This document shows positions 59,151 through 64,000 of a DNA stretch of 64,000 nt, one piece after another (position 1 is the stretch's first letter; every line of letters begins with the position of its first letter). The notes beneath the pieces are model-generated. The model did not search any database, was not told the origin of the DNA, and worked only from the letters and a program-made list of their open reading frames with translations. The position numbers were made by a program, and so were the translations under genes. The DNA lies in the NCBI RefSeq assembly GCF_000152725.1, contig NZ_CH724131.1:3063478-3127477 (forward strand), written 5' to 3'. Source of the stretch: Pseudooceanicola batsensis HTCC2597. GTDB taxonomy: Bacteria; Pseudomonadota; Alphaproteobacteria; Rhodobacterales; Rhodobacteraceae.

Positions 59151-61109
59151 ATGTTCCTTCGCCTCATCGCGGCAGCGGCGCTTTCGCTTCTGGCGGCCGG
59201 CCCCGGCTCTGCCCAGGATGCCGACGCCCCGATCCAGCAACTGCTCCAGCAGCACAGCGGGATCATCCAGGACTCCTCGCGCCGCACGATCCAGCCCGCC
59301 ATCGACGCGATCCGCGACAGCGGCCTGCCCCGGGCGCAGCTCGTTCTCGAGAAATGGGCCGCCCGCGAGATGTGGCTGGACGAGGAGACCGGCCTCTTCG
59401 TCCATGCCGAGGAAATCGACCGCGACACCCTGCGGATTTTCGACTTCGCCACGGGCGAGGAGATCGGCGAGGTTCCGGACGACACCTACGACCAGCTCAA
59501 ACCCAACTCGGGCATCCGCGGCCTGATCAATTCCGCGCTCGTGCGGTTCCAGCTTTCCGATCCCGATCCCGCCAACCGCCTGTCCGCGCTGCAGTCGCTG
59601 GAGCGCAACGGCAACGAAAGCCACCTTTCCGTCCTGCGCGACAGCATCGACGGCGAACCCGATCCTGCCATCAGGGCCCGCAAGGAGAGGATCGAGCGCC
59701 TGCTCACCATCTCGTTCGGCGCCACGGCGGACGAGCGGATCGCGGCGATGGAGGCGTTCCGCGGCGATCTCGGCGTCGATGTCCGCGCCAAGCTGAATCC
59801 CATCCTCACCACCCGGACCTCGGCCGGCGCCGCGCTGCCCGAGGGGGTGAACCTGGCGCGCGAACTGACGCCCGGCACCGACATCACCGAGAGCGAGGCC
59901 TACGAGCTGCTCGTCTCGGAAGGTCTCGCCCCCGCGCGGCTGACCCCGGACGCGCAGCGCCGGACGCTGCAGGACAATATCGTCGGGGGCATGGTCGGCG
60001 GGGTCGCCGTGCCCGATCTGCGCTCGCCCGCGGCGCGCGACCGCGCCTATGCGGCGCTGGTCGGGGCCGGCCGCGCCGAGCCCGCCGCCACCAATGCCGA
60101 AGCCGCCCGTGCCATCGAGGACCACGTCTTCTACGAAACCTACGTGGAAACCGACGCAGCCGTGACGGGGGCCGCCGAGGACGTGCTGACCTCGATCGAG
60201 ATGACCGTGGCGATGAACCAGTTCCTCGACCTCTCGCTCGACGCGCTGTCGCTGGCCTCGATCTACTTCCTCGCCGCCATCGGCCTCGCCATCACCTTCG
60301 GCGTGATGGGCGTGATCAACATGGCCCATGGCGAATTCATCATGATGGGCGCCTATACCGGCTACGTGATCCAGCAGATCATCCCCAACTACACCGTCTC
60401 GATCCTGGTCGCGATCCCGGTGGCCTTCGCGGTCACCTTCGGTGCCGGCGTGGCGATGGAGCGGCTGGTGATCCGCTGGCTCTATTCCCGCCCGCTCGAG
60501 ACGCTGCTGGCCACCTTCGGCATCTCCATCGCGCTCCAGCAGATCGCCAAGAACGTCTTCGGCACGCAGGCGCGGCCCCTGACCTCGCCCGGCTGGCTCG
60601 ACGGCGCCTGGATCATGAACGACGTGGTCTCGATCTCCTACATCCGCATCGCGATCTTCGTCCTCGCCCTGGTCTTCCTCGCGGTGTTCCTCTTCATCAT
60701 GAAGAAGACCCGTCTCGGCCTGGAAACCCGCGCCGTGACCCAGAACCCCCGCATGGCCGCCTCGATGGGCATCAACCCCGACCGGGTCAACATGCTGACC
60801 TTCGGCCTGGGCTCGGGCATCGCCGGCATCGCGGGCGTCGCCATCGGCCTCTACGCCAAGGTCACCTCGGAACTCGGCTCCGACTACATCGTGCAGAGCT
60901 TCATGACCGTGGTCGTCGGCGGCGTCGGCAACATCTGGGGCACGCTTCTCGGCGCCACGATGATCGGCTTCCTGCAGAAGGGGATCGAATGGCTGAATCC
61001 CTCCAACACGCTGGCGGCGCAGACCTACATGATCGTCTTCATCATCATCTTCATCCAGTTCCGCCCGCGCGGCATCATCGCCCTCCGGGGCCGGGCCGCA
61101 GGAGACTGA
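59151..61109 (+). CDS. urtB: Urea ABC transporter permease UrtB
   Basis: 652 residues. A signal peptide (AAAALSLLAAGPGSAQ), then about 330 residues that are soluble and helical with a HEAT-like part (SALQSLERNGNESHLSVLRD), then from about 360 the LivH-type permease: SLASIYFLAAIGLAITFGVM, INMAHGEFIMMGAYTGYV and TVVVGGVGNIWGTLLGA. The long periplasmic N-terminal part is typical of UrtB and not of the LivH proteins. Start at 59151; no strong ribosome site. Confidence 0.92.
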   Translation: MFLRLIAAAALSLLAAGPGSAQDADAPIQQLLQQHSGIIQDSSRRTIQPAIDAIRDSGLPRAQLVLEKWAAREMWLDEETGLFVHAEEIDRDTLRIFDFATGEEIGEVPDDTYDQLKPNSGIRGLINSALVRFQLSDPDPANRLSALQSLERNGNESHLSVLRDSIDGEPDPAIRARKERIERLLTISFGATADERIAAMEAFRGDLGVDVRAKLNPILTTRTSAGAALPEGVNLARELTPGTDITESEAYELLVSEGLAPARLTPDAQRRTLQDNIVGGMVGGVAVPDLRSPAARDRAYAALVGAGRAEPAATNAEAARAIEDHVFYETYVETDAAVTGAAEDVLTSIEMTVAMNQFLDLSLDALSLASIYFLAAIGLAITFGVMGVINMAHGEFIMMGAYTGYVIQQIIPNYTVSILVAIPVAFAVTFGAGVAMERLVIRWLYSRPLETLLATFGISIALQQIAKNVFGTQARPLTSPGWLDGAWIMNDVVSISYIRIAIFVLALVFLAVFLFIMKKTRLGLETRAVTQNPRMAASMGINPDRVNMLTFGLGSGIAGIAGVAIGLYAKVTSELGSDYIVQSFMTVVVGGVGNIWGTLLGATMIGFLQKGIEWLNPSNTLAAQTYMIVFIIIFIQFRPRGIIALRGRAAGD

Positions 61110-61140
61110 GATGTACAGTCACAGACCACCCGTCCTGATG

Positions 61141-61207
61141 CTTCTTTGGTCCCCAAGTATCCCGGGGGTGAATTGGCCCGCAGGGCCAAGAGGGGGCAGC
61201 GCCCCCT
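61141..61207. repeat. Two-hairpin repeat inside the urt operon
   Basis: CTTCTTTGGTCCCCAAGTAT followed by a perfect hairpin TTGGCCC (61173–61179) / GGGCCAA (61183–61189) and another, AGGGGGC (61191–61197) / GCCCCCT (61201–61207). The same elements flank gcvP's end at 13945–14023. It occupies most of the gap between urtB and urtC and could reduce or tune read-through. Confidence 0.7.
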
Positions 61208-61229
61208 CCGCCCCGGAAGGAGGCACGAC

Positions 61230-62462
61230 ATGACCCGCCGCCCCTTCATCCTGCGCAATCCGTCGATCCTGATCTTCCTCGCGCTCCTGGCGATCTTCAC
61301 CGCCGCCGTCACCCTCATGTCCGAGGCCTTCGGGACGGCCATGATCTCGACCTCCTTCGTCAAGACGCTGGGCAAGACGCTCTGCCTCTGCCTCGTCGCG
61401 CTGGCGATGGACCTCGTCTGGGGCTATTGCGGCATCCTCTCGCTCGGCCATTTCGCCTTCTTCGGGCTGGGCGGCTACATGATCGGCATGTGGCTGATGT
61501 ACGCCCGGACCGAGATCATCGTGACCGAGTCCCTGGCGAACGCGGCCATCCCCCCCACGGACCAGGAGATCGTGGATGCCATCGGCACGCAGATCTTCGG
61601 CGTCGTCGGCTCCTCCGACTTTCCCCCGATCTGGGCCTTCGCCCATTCGTTGCCGCTGCAGCTTCTTATGGTGGTGCTGGTTCCGGGCCTGCTGGCGCTC
61701 GTTTTCGGCTGGCTCGCCTTCCGCAGCCGGGTCACCGGCGTCTACCTCTCGATCCTGACCCAGGCCATGACCCTCGCCCTCTCGCTCTACCTCTTCCAGA
61801 ACGAAAGCGGGCTGCGCGGCAACAACGGCCTCTCGGGCCTGCAGAACCTGCCTGGCGTCGCCGCCTCGCAGGCGGTGGTCTCGGTCTGGTTCCTCTGGGC
61901 CTCGGCGCTGGCGCTCGGGCTGGGCTACCTGCTCTGCGCCTGGGTCGTCTCGGGCAAGTTCGGCTCGGTCGTGCGCGGCATCCGCGACGACGAGGCACGG
62001 GTGCGGTTCCTCGGCTACTCGGTCGAGGGCTACAAGCTCTTCATCTTCACCCTGACCGCCATCATCGCGGGCATCGCCGGCGCGCTCTACTATCCGCAGG
62101 CCGGCATCATCAACCCGGGCGAGGTCGCGCCGATCGCCTCGATCTACCTCGCCGTCTGGGTCGCCATCGGCGGCCGGGGCCGGCTTTACGGCGCGGTCAT
62201 CGGTGCGGCGCTGGTCTCGCTGATCTCGACATGGTTCACCGGCGGCCTCGTTCCCTCCGTCCCGCTCGGGTTCTACACGATCGACTGGGTGGACTGGTGG
62301 CTCGTCCTGCTGGGCCTCAGCTTCGTCCTCGTGACGCTCTTCGCGCCCAAGGGCATCGGGGGCCTGTTCGACCTGGTCTCCGGCCGCTTCGCCCCCGACC
62401 GCCACGGCGCGGACTACGGGCCCGACAAGGGATCGCTCCAGGAAGAGGAGGGCCGGGGATGA
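61230..62462 (+). CDS. urtC: Urea ABC transporter permease UrtC
   Basis: 410 residues, LivM type: MDLVWGYCGILSLGHFAFFG, later the long insertion around 105–135 (ESLANAAIPPTDQEIVDAI), VTGVYLSILTQAMTLAL and YYPQAGIINPGEVAPIASIY. AAGGAGG before ATG 61230; family start is MTRRPFILRNPS. It overlaps urtD by four bases. Confidence 0.95.
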   Translation: MTRRPFILRNPSILIFLALLAIFTAAVTLMSEAFGTAMISTSFVKTLGKTLCLCLVALAMDLVWGYCGILSLGHFAFFGLGGYMIGMWLMYARTEIIVTESLANAAIPPTDQEIVDAIGTQIFGVVGSSDFPPIWAFAHSLPLQLLMVVLVPGLLALVFGWLAFRSRVTGVYLSILTQAMTLALSLYLFQNESGLRGNNGLSGLQNLPGVAASQAVVSVWFLWASALALGLGYLLCAWVVSGKFGSVVRGIRDDEARVRFLGYSVEGYKLFIFTLTAIIAGIAGALYYPQAGIINPGEVAPIASIYLAVWVAIGGRGRLYGAVIGAALVSLISTWFTGGLVPSVPLGFYTIDWVDWWLVLLGLSFVLVTLFAPKGIGGLFDLVSGRFAPDRHGADYGPDKGSLQEEEGRG

Positions 62463-63199
62463 GCACGCTACTCGAGGTTTCGGGCGTTTCGGTCACCTTC
62501 GACGGCTACAAGGCGATCCGGAACCTGTCCTTCCGGATCGGCGAGGCCGAGATGCGGGCCATCATCGGCCCGAACGGCGCCGGCAAGACCACCTTCATGG
62601 ACATCGTCACCGGCAAGACCCGTCCCGATGAAGGCCGGGTCATCTGGGGCGAGAAATCCGTCAACCTGCTCAGGATGAACGAGGCCCGCATCGCGCAGGA
62701 GGGGATCGGCCGCAAGTTCCAGCGCCCCACGGTGTTCGAGGACCAGACCGTGCACGCCAACCTCCTGATGTCGCTCAGGAACCCGCGCGGATCCTTCCCC
62801 TGCCTCTTCTACAGGCCCAACCGGCGCGACCAGGTCCGGGTCGAGGAACTGGCCGAGGAGATCGGGCTCTCGGGCGAGCTGCACCGCAAGTCGGGCGAGT
62901 TGTCCCACGGGCAGAAGCAGTGGCTCGAGATCGGCATGCTGCTGGCGCAGGAGCCGCGCCTGCTGCTGGTCGACGAACCCGCCGCCGGCATGACGCTGGC
63001 CGAACGCGAACACACCACCGACCTGCTCAAGGAGGCCGCGAAGACCCGCGCCGTGGTCGTGGTCGAACACGACATGGAGTTCGTCCGGCGGCTCGAGTGC
63101 AAGGTCACCGTTCTGCACGAGGGCTCGGTCCTGGCCGAAGGCTCGCTCGACCATGTGACCTCGAACCCGCAGGTCATCGAAGTCTATCTGGGGCGCTGA
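62459..63199 (+). CDS. urtD: Urea ABC transporter ATPase UrtD
   Basis: 246 residues. LivG-type: Walker A IIGPNGAGKTTFMDIVTG, signature ELSHGQKQWLEIGMLL (SHGQ, typical of UrtD), Walker B LLLVDEPAAGMTLAE. Starts in the urtC stop (ATGA) and is followed by urtE after three bases. Confidence 0.96.
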   Translation: MSTLLEVSGVSVTFDGYKAIRNLSFRIGEAEMRAIIGPNGAGKTTFMDIVTGKTRPDEGRVIWGEKSVNLLRMNEARIAQEGIGRKFQRPTVFEDQTVHANLLMSLRNPRGSFPCLFYRPNRRDQVRVEELAEEIGLSGELHRKSGELSHGQKQWLEIGMLLAQEPRLLLVDEPAAGMTLAEREHTTDLLKEAAKTRAVVVVEHDMEFVRRLECKVTVLHEGSVLAEGSLDHVTSNPQVIEVYLGR

Positions 63200-63202
63200 G
63201 AC

Positions 63203-63898
63203 ATGCTGAACGTAAACGGGCTGACCCTCCATTATGGCCAGAGCCAGATCCTCCACGGCATCGACCTGACGGCCGAGACCGGCAAGGTCACCTGCATCAT
63301 GGGCACCAATGGCGTGGGCAAAACCTCGCTGCTCAAGGCGATTTCGGGTACGCATCCCCGCTCGGGTGGCACGATGGAGCTGGACGGAGAGGACCTGGGC
63401 CGGATGCCCGCGCATCAGCTTGCGCACAAGGGCATCGGCTATGTGCCGCAGGGCCGGATGATCTTTCCGCTGCTGACGGTCGAAGAGAACATGCAGACAG
63501 CCTATGCCTGCCTGCCCAAGTCAGAACACGGCATCCCCGACGAGATCTTCGAACTCTTCCCGATTCTCAGGGACTTCCTGCACCGTCGCGGCGGCGACCT
63601 GTCGGGCGGACAGCAGCAGCAACTCGCCATTGCCCGCGCGATGGTCACCAGGCCCAAGCTCCTGCTGCTGGACGAACCGACCGAGGGCATTCAGCCCAAC
63701 ATCATCCAGCAGATCGGCAGGGTGATCGAATACCTGCGCGACAGGGGCGACATGGCGATCATCCTCGTCGAGCAGTATTTCGAATTCGCCTACGGCCTTG
63801 CCGACAGGTTCTACGTCATGCGCCGGGGCGAGGTGACGGCCTCCGGCACCAAGGCGGACCTGACAAAAGACCAGCTGATGGCTGAGGTCTCGGTCTGA
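63203..63898 (+). CDS. urtE: Urea ABC transporter ATPase UrtE
   Basis: 231 residues. LivF-type: Walker A IMGTNGVGKTSLLKAISG, signature DLSGGQQQQLAIARAM, Walker B LLLLDEPTEGIQPNI, where the EPTEGIQPNII end is characteristic of UrtE. It completes the urt set. Beyond it the window has only about 100 bases; urease genes commonly come next in related genomes. Confidence 0.96.
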   Translation: MLNVNGLTLHYGQSQILHGIDLTAETGKVTCIMGTNGVGKTSLLKAISGTHPRSGGTMELDGEDLGRMPAHQLAHKGIGYVPQGRMIFPLLTVEENMQTAYACLPKSEHGIPDEIFELFPILRDFLHRRGGDLSGGQQQQLAIARAMVTRPKLLLLDEPTEGIQPNIIQQIGRVIEYLRDRGDMAIILVEQYFEFAYGLADRFYVMRRGEVTASGTKADLTKDQLMAEVSV

Positions 63899-63918
63899 CC
63901 GGGGCGCTCCTCGGGCGC

Positions 63919-63936
63919 GACCGGGGATCGCCCGCC
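63919..63936. repeat. Dispersed repeat, GACCGGGGATCTCCCGCCG type
   Basis: GACCGGGGATCGCCCGCC, one base different from the copies at 14085 and 28368 in the aligned part. It follows the urtE stop by 20 bases. Confidence 0.5.
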
Positions 63937-64000
63937 ACCTGTTGCGGCAATCGGGCGAAGGTCCGACCACTCCGGCAGGCCCCGCTCCGACGGCCGCCTC

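Noticed and set aside
58889..61138. 749-codon ORF overlapping urtA and urtB
   Set aside because: Plus-strand frame-shifted shadow, rich in Arg and His, with no recognisable protein.

Overview
The window looks like a chromosomal segment of a high-GC alphaproteobacterium of the order Rhodobacterales. The grounds are a ybeY–corC–lnt–metK order with a SAM/SAH-type riboswitch in front of metK, a tandem glycine riboswitch in front of gcvT, a class I lysyl-tRNA synthetase, an NDUFS4-like complex I subunit, and urtABCDE. About 55 protein genes, one tRNA and two riboswitches are supported. There is no rRNA, CRISPR array, complete insertion sequence or prophage. Placement is inferred from gene content and order; no search was run.

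Layout. 1–8.2 kb: end of ybeY, corC, lnt, riboswitch-controlled metK, doxX (opposite strand), trmB, a DUF1801 gene, gltX and a gamma-glutamylcyclotransferase-like gene. 8.7–13.9 kb: glycine riboswitch and gcvT–gcvH–(small ORF)–gcvP. 14.2–18.1 kb: FtsX-like permease and ABC ATPase divergent from a tesA-like esterase. 18.4–24.5 kb: geranylgeranyl-reductase-like oxidoreductase with a lipoprotein hydrolase, L,D-transpeptidase, cold-shock protein, DUF4168 protein and ettA. 24.9–31.7 kb: AI-2E-family transporter, nadD, dacB, TerB-like protein, class I lysS and a DUF4864 protein. 31.8–36.5 kb: a large beta-helix protein, a small zinc-ribbon protein, a GlsB-like stress membrane protein, a secreted unknown and a low-GC, apparently acquired DUF3800 gene. 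36.5–39.5 kb: uvrB, the NDUFS4-like gene and tRNA-Arg(UCU). 39.5–42.2 kb: AEC transporter and a cobalt-type nitrile hydratase cluster (alpha, beta, activator). 42.3–49 kb: amiC, PBP1A, prfB, a pair of truncated gene remnants and an MltB-like transglycosylase. 49–57.3 kb: amidase, tamB–tamA and an SRPBCC protein. 57.8–63.9 kb: urea ABC transporter urtABCDE.

How it fits together. Many genes serve the cell envelope: lnt (lipoprotein maturation), L,D-transpeptidase, dacB, amiC, PBP1A and MltB (peptidoglycan), and TamAB (outer membrane assembly). A second theme is nitrogen from small organic molecules: nitrile hydratase (nitrile to amide), an amidase (amide to acid plus ammonia), the glycine cleavage system and urea uptake. 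Urease genes may follow just beyond the right edge.

Notable structure outside genes: RNA switches at metK and gcvT; several families of intergenic hairpin repeats, one of which sits inside the urt operon between urtB and urtC; and a scar at about 47.82 kb where a tautomerase gene and an HxlR-type regulator gene, arranged head to head, have both lost their 5' ends.
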